Source: Acidimicrobiales bacterium
GTDB lineage: Bacteria; Actinomycetota; Acidimicrobiia; Acidimicrobiales; DASWMK01
DNA: 38,307 nt
Assembly: GCA_036399815.1 (NCBI GenBank)
Contig: DASWMK010000168.1
Span: 1-38,307 of the forward strand
Reading direction: 5' to 3'
Within the stretch, counting starts at the first letter, position 1. Every line of letters begins with the position of its first letter. This document shows, piece by piece, positions 16,697-25,777 of this stretch. The notes beneath the pieces are model-generated. The model searched no databases and was not told where the DNA came from. It saw nothing but the letters and a program-made list of their open reading frames with translations. A program made the translations under genes and the position numbers.

Positions 16697-18403
16697 GTGA
16701 TACGCCAGCGCAGGAGCGCCAAGCTCCTGGCTCTGCTCACGGCTTTCGTGTTGATCTTCGCCGCCTGTGGCGGCGACGACGACGACGACGCCACGGCGGA
16801 GAACCCCGACGAGTCCACCCCGAGCACCGAGGACGTCGACAGCCTCGAGCAGGGCGGGACCGTCACCTTCGCGTCCGACCAGGAGCCCACTGGCTGGAAC
16901 GTCAACACCTCGAACGACAGCCTCGCCGCCCTGGCCTACATGGAGGCCATCGTCCTGCCGTCGCCGTTCATCGTGCAGCCCGACTTCACCGTCGAGCTGG
17001 ACGAGAACCTCATGGAGAGCGCCGAGCAGACGAGCGACGACCCGCAGACGATCGAGTACGTCATCAAGGAGGAGGCCGTCTGGAACGACGGCACCCCCGT
17101 GACGGTCGAGGACTTCTCCTACAACTGGGAGATGCAGAACGGGTCGAACCCGGACGTCGACGTCGCGTCGACCACCGGCTACGACCAGATCGAGTCGGTC
17201 GAGCCCGGTGACGACGACAAGACCGTCGTGGTCACCTTCTCCCAGCCGTTCGCCGACTGGCAGGGCCTGTTCAGCAACCTGATGCCGGCCCACATCCTGA
17301 AGGACGCCACGGGCTGGAACGACAGCCTCGACGGCGAGAACATCCCCGACTTCTCGGCCGGTCCCTTCCAGTTCTCGAACTACGAGCCGGGCGCCAACGT
17401 GACGCTCGTCCCGAACGAGTCCTACTGGGGCCCCGCGCCGCTCCTCGACGAGCTCGTCGTCCGCTTCGGCATCGACGCGCCGAACGTCCCGGCGGCCCTC
17501 GAGAACGGCGAGATCGACCTCGCCTACCCGCAGCCCCAGATCGACCTGGTGCAGCAGGTGGAGGCCCTCGCGCCGGAGATCGACAGCCAGATCAACTTCG
17601 GCCTGTCGTTCGAGCACATCGACTTCAACTTCCTGAACCCGCACCTCGGCAAGCTCGAGGTCCGGCAGGCGATCGCCTTCGGCCTCGACCGCGAGGACCT
17701 CGTGGCCCGCACCGTCCAGCAGTTCGACGAGCGGGGCAGCGTCCTGAACAACCGGCTCTGGCTCACCGGCCAGCCGGAGTACCAGGACAACGCGGCCGAC
17801 TTCGCCTTCGATCCCGAGCAGGCCCGCTCCCTCCTCGAGGAGGCCGGCTACACCGAGGGCTCGGACGGCATCTACACCCACCCCGAGGACGGCAAGCTGA
17901 CCCTGCGGATCTCCACCACCGGTGGCAACGCCCTGCGTGAGAACACCGAGGAGATCATCCAGTCGCAGCTTCGTGAGGTCGGCATCGACATCCAGATCGA
18001 CAACCGCGAGGGCGCGGAGGTCTTCGACCTCTTCTTCCCGGAGAGCGGCAACTTCGAGGATGCCAACTACGACCTCGCCCTGTTCGCCTGGGTCGGCACC
18101 CCGTTCGTGGTGAGCTCGTCCAAGTCGCTGTACGAGTGCGGCGGCGGCCAGAACGAGATGAGCTACTGCAACGAGGAGATCGGGCCGATGTTCGACGACG
18201 CCCTCGCCGCGACCGACCGGCAGGAGGCCGTCGACCTCATGAACCAGGTCGACCAGCTCCTCTGGGAGGACATGGCGACCCTCCCGCTCTACACGAAGCC
18301 CACGTTCCTGCCCTACCGGACGTCGGTGGCGAACATCGTCGACAACCCGACCAACCAGGGCCCGCTGTGGAACGCCTACGAGTGGGGTATCAAGGCCTCG
18401 TAG
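16697..18403 (+). CDS. Oligopeptide ABC transporter substrate-binding lipoprotein
   Basis: This is the extracellular receptor of the importer encoded just downstream, family SBP_bac_5 (OppA/DppA type), 568 residues. The signal peptide MIRQRRSAKLLALLTAFVL ends in a lipobox FAAC with Cys24, followed by an acidic linker (GGDDDDD and on). Family landmarks are VEDFSYNWEMQN, the GPFQFSNYEPGANVTLVPN segment, ESYWGPAPLLDELVVRF, KLEVRQAIAFGLDREDL and a C-terminal LPLYTKP. The GTG at 16697 is preceded by GAGGAGG with good spacing and starts exactly at the signal peptide. Ligands are probably peptides, but the family also binds nickel, sugars or opines. A stable hairpin separates it from the permeases, which would allow excess receptor to be made. 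Confidence 0.93.
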   Translation: MIRQRRSAKLLALLTAFVLIFAACGGDDDDDATAENPDESTPSTEDVDSLEQGGTVTFASDQEPTGWNVNTSNDSLAALAYMEAIVLPSPFIVQPDFTVELDENLMESAEQTSDDPQTIEYVIKEEAVWNDGTPVTVEDFSYNWEMQNGSNPDVDVASTTGYDQIESVEPGDDDKTVVVTFSQPFADWQGLFSNLMPAHILKDATGWNDSLDGENIPDFSAGPFQFSNYEPGANVTLVPNESYWGPAPLLDELVVRFGIDAPNVPAALENGEIDLAYPQPQIDLVQQVEALAPEIDSQINFGLSFEHIDFNFLNPHLGKLEVRQAIAFGLDREDLVARTVQQFDERGSVLNNRLWLTGQPEYQDNAADFAFDPEQARSLLEEAGYTEGSDGIYTHPEDGKLTLRISTTGGNALRENTEEIIQSQLREVGIDIQIDNREGAEVFDLFFPESGNFEDANYDLALFAWVGTPFVVSSSKSLYECGGGQNEMSYCNEEIGPMFDDALAATDRQEAVDLMNQVDQLLWEDMATLPLYTKPTFLPYRTSVANIVDNPTNQGPLWNAYEWGIKAS

Positions 18404-18446
18404 CCACTCGGCTCTGACGCCTCTGGCAGTACCAGGACTCGGAACC

Positions 18447-18472
18447 GGGGGGTCGGCACCAGCCGGCCCCCC
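18447..18472 (+). terminator. Strong intercistronic hairpin between receptor and permease genes
   Basis: An 11-bp stem (18447-18457 with 18462-18472; ten G-C or A-T pairs and one G-T wobble) closes a 4-nt loop. It lies about 45 nt after the receptor stop and 50 nt before the permease start, with no T-run after it. It is best read as a partial terminator or 3'-end stabiliser that raises receptor over permease levels, a common design in ABC importers. Confidence 0.6.
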
Positions 18473-18522
18473 GCTCCGGTCCTCGACCGGTTCCGCTTCC
18501 ATCCGTCAGCGAGGGAGTTGCG

Positions 18523-19503
18523 ATGCTCGGTTTCGTGGTCCGCCGGCTCCTCGTATCCCTGTTGGTCATGCTCGTGGCGTCGATGCTGGTGTTCACCATG
18601 GTGGCGAGCCTCGGCGACCCCCTGGCCGAGCTCAAGAACCGCCAGCCACCGCCGCCCGCGTCGGTCATCCAGAACCGCCGCGAGGAGCTGAACCTCGACA
18701 AGCCGATCATCTCGCGGTACTTCATCTGGCTCGGGGGCTTCGTCCGGGGTGACATGGGCGAGGACAACCGCAGCCGGGAGGTGTACCCCCGGCTGAAGCG
18801 GGCGCTGTTCATCACCCTCAGGATGGTCATCCTCGCCACCCTGCTGGCGCTCGCCCTCGCCGTCCTCGTCGGGGTGTACAGCGCGGTGCGCCAGTACTCC
18901 GTCGGGGACTACATCGCCACGTTCACCGGCTTCCTCTTCCTGTCGACACCGGTGTTCTGGTTGGCGGCGTTGTTGAAGGAGTACGCCGCCATCCGGATCA
19001 ACAACCTGTTCGACACCACGCTCGTGTACACGGTCGGCGCCGAGTCGCCGAACCTGTCGGGCAGCTTCTTCGAGCGGTGGGCCGACTACCTCGGCCACCT
19101 CGCCCTGCCCACCCTGGCCCTCGCGCTGATCAGCTTCGCGGCGTGGAGCCGGTACCAGCGGGCGACCATGCTCGACGTGCTGAACAGCGACTACGTGCGC
19201 CTCGCGCGGGCCAAGGGCCTGTCCAACCGCCGGGTGCTCGTCCGCCACGCCCTGCGCAACGCGCTCATCCCGTTGACCACCGTCGTGGCCATCGACTTCG
19301 CCGCCGTTTTCGGTGGCGCGGTCATCACCGAGCGAGTGTTCGCCTGGCAGGGCATGGGCACGCTGCTCGTCGAGGGCGTCAGGCTCTACGATCCGAACAT
19401 CGTGCTCGCCTGGCTCATGGTCACGGGGGTGATCGTCATCCTCTTCAACCTGCTCGCCGACATCCTGTACGGCGTGCTCGATCCCCGCATCCGCTTCTCC
19501 TAG
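18523..19503 (+). CDS. Oligopeptide ABC transporter permease, OppB/DppB type
   Basis: This 326-residue inner-membrane permease has about six transmembrane helices. It starts MLGFVVRRLLVSLLVMLVAS, typical of OppB. The family hallmark after the first helix, an extracytoplasmic segment with REELNLDKPIISRYFIWL and RGDMGED, is present. The ATPase-contacting EAA loop reads YVRLARAKGLSNRRVLVRHA (about residues 225-244), and the C-terminus LLADILYGVLDPRIRFS is characteristic. The ATG at 18523 follows a GAGGGAG ribosome binding site. The gene is followed at 17 nt by the second permease and acts with it as a heterodimer. Confidence 0.95.
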   Translation: MLGFVVRRLLVSLLVMLVASMLVFTMVASLGDPLAELKNRQPPPPASVIQNRREELNLDKPIISRYFIWLGGFVRGDMGEDNRSREVYPRLKRALFITLRMVILATLLALALAVLVGVYSAVRQYSVGDYIATFTGFLFLSTPVFWLAALLKEYAAIRINNLFDTTLVYTVGAESPNLSGSFFERWADYLGHLALPTLALALISFAAWSRYQRATMLDVLNSDYVRLARAKGLSNRRVLVRHALRNALIPLTTVVAIDFAAVFGGAVITERVFAWQGMGTLLVEGVRLYDPNIVLAWLMVTGVIVILFNLLADILYGVLDPRIRFS

Positions 19504-19520
19504 GGCACGAAGGAGTCGCC

Positions 19521-20500
19521 ATGTCCGACACATCGGAGCGGATCCCGGGGGAGGGAACCAGCAGCGCCGCCCCTGCCGCGGTCGTCGAGGACGGGGTCCA
19601 GCCCGGCGCCGGCCCCGAGCGGGAGTTCACCGTCGAGGCCCGCAGCCAGTTCAAGATGGTGCTGCGGCGCTTCCTCCAGCACAAGCTCGCCGTCGCCAGC
19701 CTGTTCGTGCTGATCTTCATGATCCTCGCCTCGCTCGTGGGCGGGCGGCTCTGGAAGTACGACTACGACGAGCTGACCCCCGAGTTCTCGAGCGGGCCGA
19801 CCCTCGACCATCCCTTCGGCACCGACGGGCCCGGCCACGACGGCCTCGCCCGGGTGCTCAGGGGCGCCCAGAAGTCCGTGCAGATCGCGCTGGTCGTCGC
19901 CCTGCTGTCGACCACGTTCGGCACGCTCGTCGGCGCCGTCGCCGGCTACTTCCGGGGGGTCGTCGACAACATCCTCATGCGGTTGACGGACCTGTTGCTC
20001 GTCATCCCGTCGATCGCCCTGTTCGCCCTGCTGGCCAACAAGCTGGCGGGCACCGGCGGCGGGAACAGCTGGTTGCTGCTCTCGCTCGCCCTCGCCGCCA
20101 TCTCGTGGACCTCGATCGCGCGGGTCGTGCGGGGCGTGTTCCTCTCCCTGCGGGAGAAGGAGTTCGTCGAGGCGGCCAGGGCGCTCGGCGCGCCGCACTC
20201 GCGGATCATCTTCCGCCACCTGCTGCCCAACGCCGTCGGGCCGATCATCGTGAACGCCACGATCACCGTGGCCGTCGCCATCCTCGTCGAGACGGCGCTG
20301 TCGTTCCTCGGCCTCGGGGTGAAGCCGCCGGACACGTCGCTCGGCCGGCTCGTGGCCGAGGGGCAGCAGGCCTACGACACGAGGCCCTGGCTGTTCTACT
20401 TCCCGGGGCTGTTCATCATCGTGATCGCCCTGTCGGTGAACTTCCTCGGCGACGGCCTGCGGGACGCCTTCGACCCGACCCAGCGCCGGGTGCGTGCCTG

Positions 20501-20501
<1 letters not shown>
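19521..20501 (+). CDS. Oligopeptide ABC transporter permease, OppC/DppC type
   Basis: This 326-residue permease is the partner of the OppB-like protein. A disordered N-terminal tail of about 50 residues is followed by a first helix ([20 protein letters not shown]), the [20 protein letters not shown] periplasmic signature of OppC proteins, and four to five more helices. The EAA loop is [20 protein letters not shown] (about residues 215-234), and [20 protein letters not shown] is the classic C-terminal motif. The ATG at 19521 has AAGGAG 8-13 nt upstream. The TGA overlaps the ATG of the first ATPase gene (TGATG), so translation is coupled. Confidence 0.95.
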
Positions 20502-21660
<1,159 letters not shown>

Positions 21661-21664
<4 letters not shown>

Positions 21665-22773
21665 GCACGAGTCCCGAGCAGGCGGGGGCGACGGCGACGG
21701 CGCAGACCGCCACGAGCGGGGGCGCCGGGCCGGAGGCGACGAGGGCGACCGCGACCGACGCCGCGACCGGCGTGAACCGGGACGGGCAGACGCCCATCCT
21801 GTCGGTCCGCAACCTGGTCAAGCACTTCCCGGTCCGGGGCGGCGGGATCGTCCGCCGCCAGGTCGGCGAGGTCCACGCCGTCTGCAACGTCTCGTTCGAC
21901 CTCTATCCGGGCGAGACGCTCGGCCTGGTGGGGGAGTCGGGCTGCGGCAAGTCGACCACGGGACGGACGATCCTCCAGCTCACGCCGGCCACGTCGGGGG
22001 CGGTGGAGTTCAGCGGCGAGGACATCACGAGGAAGAACTCGCGGGAGATGCGCCACATCCGGCGCGACCTCCAGATCGTGTTCCAGGACCCGTACGCCTC
22101 GCTGAACCCGCGGCTGCCGGTCAACGAGATCGTGGCCGAGCCGCTGCGCATCCACGGGCTCTACAACAAGGGCAGCAAGGAGCGGGTCCGGGAGCTGCTC
22201 CGCACCGTCGGCCTGAACCCCGAGCACGGCAACCGCTACCCGCACGAGTTCTCCGGCGGCCAGCGCCAGCGGATCGGCATCGCCCGGGCCCTCGCCCTCG
22301 AGCCCAAGGTGATCGTGCTCGACGAGCCGGTGTCGGCCCTCGACGTGTCGATCCAGGCCGGCGTCGTGAACCTGCTGGAGGAGCTCCAGGAGCGCCTCGG
22401 CCTGGCCTACGTGTTCATCGCCCACGACCTGTCCGTCGTCCGCCACATCTCCGACCGGGTGTCGGTCATGTACCTCGGCAAGGTCGTGGAGACCGGCACC
22501 AGGAAGCAGATCTACGAGGAGCCGACCCACCCCTACACCCAGGCCCTGCTGTCGGCCGTGCCGCTGCCGGACCCCAACGCCGAGCGGAAGCGCAAGCGGA
22601 TCGTGCTCACCGGCGACGTGCCGAGCCCGATCAACCCGCCGTCGGGGTGCCGGTTCCGCACCCGGTGCTGGAAGGCGCAGGAGATCTGCGCCCAGGAGGA
22701 GCCGGCCCTCGTCGACCGCGGCCACGGTCACCCCTCGGCGTGCCACTTCGCCGAGCGGATGGACGTCATCTAG
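21661..22773 (+). CDS. Oligopeptide ABC transporter ATP-binding protein, OppF/DppF type
   Basis: This 370-residue second ATPase pairs with the OppD-like subunit. An Ala/Thr-rich N-terminal tail of about 45 residues is followed by [20 protein letters not shown], the OppF-type insert. Walker A is [12 protein letters not shown], the Q-loop [11 protein letters not shown], the signature [17 protein letters not shown], Walker [15 protein letters not shown] and the switch region [10 protein letters not shown]. Its C-terminal extension also has four cysteines ([14 protein letters not shown] and SACHF). The ATG at 21661 overlaps the previous stop by 4 nt. It closes the importer operon; secG begins about 60 nt downstream behind its own promoter. 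Confidence 0.95.
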
Positions 22774-22820
22774 CGCCTCGGCGGGTGGCCGCGCGGGGTC
22801 GCCGGGCGGCCACCGGCTGG

Positions 22821-22826
22821 TAGCGT
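22821..22826 (+). promoter_or_regulatory. -10 hexamer TAGCGT, promoter of secG
   Basis: TAGCGT is followed by 8 nt and then the secG GTG. There is no ribosome binding site, so the mRNA is probably leaderless. Confidence 0.5.
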
Positions 22827-22834
22827 GGTCGGCC

Positions 22835-23065
22835 GTGCTCACGTACGTCGTCGTCGCCATCCACGTGGTGGTGTCCGCGCTGCTCGTCCTCCTCGTGCTG
22901 CTGCACAGCGGCAAGGGCGGCGGCCTGTCGGACATGTTCGGCGGCGGCCTCGGGTCCACCGCGGCGGGGTCCACCGTGGTCGAGAAGAACCTCGACCGGA
23001 TCACGGTGGTCTGCGCCCTGATCTTCGCCTTCACCACTGCGGGCCTGGTCCTCCTCCTGGACTGA
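22835..23065 (+). CDS. secG: Preprotein translocase subunit SecG
   Basis: SecG is the small accessory subunit of the SecYEG channel. The 76-residue protein has two transmembrane helices (about residues 3-23 and 53-75) joined by the diagnostic cytoplasmic loop LLHSGKGGGLSDMFGGG, followed by a short polar segment with VEKNLDRIT. The length is normal for actinobacteria. The GTG at 22835 gives MLTYVVVAIHVV, the typical first helix. Its usual neighbour tpiA is separated from it by the peptide importer. A second binding-protein gene follows at once in another frame, with no clear space for a start site. Confidence 0.95.
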   Translation: MLTYVVVAIHVVVSALLVLLVLLHSGKGGGLSDMFGGGLGSTAAGSTVVEKNLDRITVVCALIFAFTTAGLVLLLD

Positions 23066-23105
23066 CCGGCCCCGCTGCCGGTCGGCCGCCGCCCTGGCGG
23101 CCGTC

Positions 23106-24707
23106 GTGGCGACGCTCGCCGTCGCCTGCGCCGGCCCGCCGTCGGCCCCGCCGCTGGAGCGGGCCGCGCCGGGCGACGGCACCCTCCCGTCCACCTCGCA
23201 GGTGACGGCGGCCCCGTCCACGGCGCCGGCGCCGGGCGGTGGCCCGGGGTCGTCCACCTCGTCGCCGCCGGCGGGGGCCCAGCCGGGCGGCGTGCTGCGC
23301 ATGGGCCTGGAGGACCCCGGGTCGTTCGACCCGGTGGCCGCCTCGCCCGCCGACCAGGCCGCCCTGGTGGCGGCCGACCTGCTGTTCGACGGGCTGACGG
23401 CCGCGGGACCCGACGGCGCCCCGGTGCCGGCGCTGGCCGCCTCGTGGCAGCCGTCCGAGGACCTGCGGACCTGGCGGTTCACCCTGCGCCAGGGGGCCCG
23501 CTTCTCCGACGGGTCGGCGGTGACCGGCGGCGACGTCGCCTTTTCGCTCTCCCGGATGGCGGCGAGGGGCGCCGGCGACCCGGTGGCGACCGCGCTGCGG
23601 GGGGTCGAGGTGTCGGCCCCGTCGGCCGGCGAGGTGGTGGTCACCGTCGACCGGCCGTCCGCCGAGGTGCCGGCGGTGCTGTCGAGCCCGCTGCTCGGGG
23701 TGGTGCCCCAGGTGGCGGCGTCGGCGCCGGCCTTCGCCGGGTCGCCGGTGGGCAGCGGCCCGTTCCGGGTGGCCGGGCGGGACGGCGCCGTCGTCCACCT
23801 CCGCCCGGCCGAGGGGGTCGCCGCCAACCTGGAGGGGATCGACCTGCACCTCTACGCCGACGACGCCGACGCCTACGCCGCCTGGGTGGCCGGCGACCTC
23901 GACTGGTCCCAGGTGCCATCGACGGCGGTGGGCGACGCCGAGGCCAGGGCCGGGGCCAGGGGGTTCGTGCCCTTCCCGGCGATGCTGTACCTCGGGTTCA
24001 ACCTCCGCAGCCCGTCGCTCGACGACGTGCGCTTCCGCCAGGCGGTGCTGGCCGCCATCGACCGGGACAGCGTCGTGCGGGCGGCGTACGGGACGGCGGT
24101 GACGCCCCGGGCGGCGCTGGTGCCGGCCGGGGTGCCGGGGGCCGTCGACGACGCCTGCGGGTCGGCCTGCTCGCACGACGCCCGGCGGGCCCGCTCGCTG
24201 GTCGAGGCCGCCTTCCCGGACGGCCGGGTCCCCGAGCTGCCCCTCGACTACGACCAGGGCGCGTCGCAGGAGGCGCTCGCCCGGGCCATCCAGTCCGACC
24301 TGGCCGAGGCCGGCATCCCGTCGACCCTCCGGGGCCGGCCGCCCGAGGAGTTCGCCACGTTCGCCACCAGCGGCGGCCAGGGCCTGTTCCGGCTGGGTTG
24401 GGTCGGCGTGTTCCCGACCCCCGACGCCTTCCTCACCCCGCTGTTCCGCTCGGGCGGGGCCGAGAACGCCGTCGGCCTGGCCGACGAGGAGGTCGACGCG
24501 GCGATCGACGCGGCCCGGGCCGAGCCCGACCCGGCCCGCCGGGCGGCCGCCTGGGCCGAGGCCGAGCGCCTCGTCCTGGCCCGCGCCCCGGTCGTCCCGT
24601 TGGGCCAGTTCCGCACGGCCACGGTGTTCTCCCGGCGGGTCCAGGGCCTGGTCCCGAGGCCCGACGGCACGTTCGACCCGGGCGCCGTCTGGCTCCAGCC
24701 GCGCTAG
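23106..24707 (+). CDS. Second SBP_bac_5-type substrate-binding lipoprotein (start uncertain)
   Basis: This is a second peptide/opine-type binding protein of about 533 residues. A Pro/Ala/Ser-rich linker after the signal leads to GGVLRMGLEDPGSFDPVAAS, the first strand of SBP_bac_5 proteins. Further signs are LAASWQPSEDLRTWRFTLRQ, GARFSDGSAVTGGDVAFS, GSGPFRV, MLYLGFNLRSPSLDDVRFRQ and LDYDQGASQEALARAIQ. GTG 23106 leaves only MATLAVACAG before the lipobox Cys, too short for an export signal. The frame is open upstream to about 23022 and encodes a convincing n- and h-region (RPRCRSAAALAAVVATLAVAC) but has no ATG, GTG or TTG there. The real start is therefore unusual or coupled to the secG stop. 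The TAG stop lies inside the tRNA promoter. Confidence 0.8.
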   Translation: MATLAVACAGPPSAPPLERAAPGDGTLPSTSQVTAAPSTAPAPGGGPGSSTSSPPAGAQPGGVLRMGLEDPGSFDPVAASPADQAALVAADLLFDGLTAAGPDGAPVPALAASWQPSEDLRTWRFTLRQGARFSDGSAVTGGDVAFSLSRMAARGAGDPVATALRGVEVSAPSAGEVVVTVDRPSAEVPAVLSSPLLGVVPQVAASAPAFAGSPVGSGPFRVAGRDGAVVHLRPAEGVAANLEGIDLHLYADDADAYAAWVAGDLDWSQVPSTAVGDAEARAGARGFVPFPAMLYLGFNLRSPSLDDVRFRQAVLAAIDRDSVVRAAYGTAVTPRAALVPAGVPGAVDDACGSACSHDARRARSLVEAAFPDGRVPELPLDYDQGASQEALARAIQSDLAEAGIPSTLRGRPPEEFATFATSGGQGLFRLGWVGVFPTPDAFLTPLFRSGGAENAVGLADEEVDAAIDAARAEPDPARRAAAWAEAERLVLARAPVVPLGQFRTATVFSRRVQGLVPRPDGTFDPGAVWLQPR

Positions 24708-24710
24708 CAT
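24705..24710 (+). promoter_or_regulatory. -10 hexamer TAGCAT for tRNA-Leu, overlapping a stop codon
   Basis: TAGCAT ends 11 nt before the mature tRNA 5' end. Its first three bases are the TAG stop of the preceding binding-protein gene, so promoter and stop codon share sequence. No -35 box is obvious. Confidence 0.45.
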
Positions 24711-24721
24711 CGACCGTCCAC

Positions 24722-24805
24722 GTCGGAGTGGCGGAATAGGCAGACGCGCTAGCTTGAGGGGCTAGTGCCCGCAAGGGCGTGGGGGTTCAAGTCCCCCCTC
24801 CGACA
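24722..24805 (+). tRNA. tRNA-Leu (anticodon GAG)
   Basis: The acceptor stem GTCGGAG (24722-24728) pairs fully with CTCCGAC (24798-24804), followed by discriminator A at 24805. The anticodon stem is CTAGC/GCTAG with loop TTGAGGG, giving anticodon GAG, which reads CUC and CUU. A long variable arm (TGCCCGCAAGGGCGT) marks it as a class II tRNA, and the T-arm is GGGGG-TTCAAGT-CCCCC. The 3' CCA is not encoded. A region of different composition begins just downstream. Confidence 0.97.
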
Positions 24806-25155
24806 CGCTGGATCGAGCGCCTCAGACGCACGTCGCGTGTGGTAGCGAGCCGGCGAGCGTGCCTCTTTGCGCGCTCGGTCCGCACGTGCCATCGGCATGG
24901 CGAACGACGCCTTTGTCATTCGCCGACGGCGCCGATCGTGGCGGACCTCCGTTCGTTGCAGACGCTCATGGGGTCGCGCTTCAGAGCGGACCTTTTGAGG
25001 GTGTTTGACGCCGACCATCGGGCACGGCGAGATCAAGGCGAACGCCAAGGATCCAGTCAGCCTGTCGCCGACGAAGGGTCGAACAGCACCGAGTCGTCGG
25101 ACGCGAACGTGCGATCGAACCTCCGTCCCGGTGGCTCGGGCGGTCACTGTCGGGG
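24806..25155. other. 350-nt region between tRNA-Leu and vsr with no recognisable gene
   Basis: Open frames exist on both strands but none encodes a recognisable protein or has convincing codon use. Base composition is already less G+C-rich than upstream of the tRNA. I looked for a direct repeat of the tRNA 3' end that would mark an integration site and saw none. It may be the decayed edge of an inserted island. Confidence 0.5.
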
Positions 25156-25650
25156 TCAAGCGACCGTTCGGCGACGCCGCTTCCCGACCGACGCTTGGAT
25201 GCGAAGTGCGGCGTCAGTCGGATGCTCGTGTTCCCAGATCCGTAGCGGAAGCCAGCCTTCGGCCTGAAGGCGAGCGTCGGTGTCGTCGTCGCGGCGCCGG
25301 TTGCTCGCGATCTTCTCGGGCCAGTACCAGGTGTTCTTACGGATCGTGCCGCGGGCGTGAACCGGGCACCCGTGCCAGAAGCACCCGTCGACGAACACGG
25401 CGACGCGCGCTGCTGGGAACACCAGGTCTGCTGTGCGCCGGAGGCCGGGGAGCGGGCGCCGATTGACGAAGAACCGCAGGCCTAGCCGGTGCGCTGCTCG
25501 CCGAACCGCGAGCTCCGGTCCGGTCCCGACACGCCGCTGCGTCTGCATACGCCGGCGCGCGGCCTCGCTCGACGCGAAGGACGTCTTCGGGACCGCAGGA
25601 GGGCTGGTCAGCGACCGTTCGGGCTCGCCCGCCGCCGGCTTCACTGTCAC
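25156..25650 (-). CDS. vsr: Vsr-family very short patch repair endonuclease
   Basis: Vsr nicks DNA 5' of the T in T:G mismatches produced when 5-methylcytosine deaminates within a methylase target. The 164-residue protein matches the family through RRVGTGPELAVRRAAHRLGL (about residues 39-58), TADLVF with the presumed metal-binding Asp75 (E. coli Asp51), VAVFVDGCFWHGCPVH (about 83-98), WYWPEKIASNRRRDDDTDAR and LPLRIWEHE. The GTG at 25650 gives an N-terminal tail of about 25 residues before the conserved part; a second GTG two codons on is equally possible. It is divergent from a C5-cytosine methyltransferase, its expected functional partner. Codon use is less G+C-biased than in the core genes. 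Confidence 0.9.
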   Translation of the reverse strand: MTVKPAAGEPERSLTSPPAVPKTSFASSEAARRRMQTQRRVGTGPELAVRRAAHRLGLRFFVNRRPLPGLRRTADLVFPAARVAVFVDGCFWHGCPVHARGTIRKNTWYWPEKIASNRRRDDDTDARLQAEGWLPLRIWEHEHPTDAALRIQASVGKRRRRTVA

Positions 25651-25777
25651 ACCCCCTGCTTACCCTCCGGCCATTGGCTTGACGAGCCGTGACCGTCGCC
25701 GACAAGGCAACCAGCTGAGCCTCCTGGCGGGGTCGACCATGCGCGCCCCGCACGGCGCAGGGAGCCAGACTCGCGCC

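Noticed and set aside
24779-25267. Open frames starting inside tRNA-Leu on either strand
   Set aside because: They overlap the tRNA, have no ribosome site and encode no recognisable protein; they also run into vsr.
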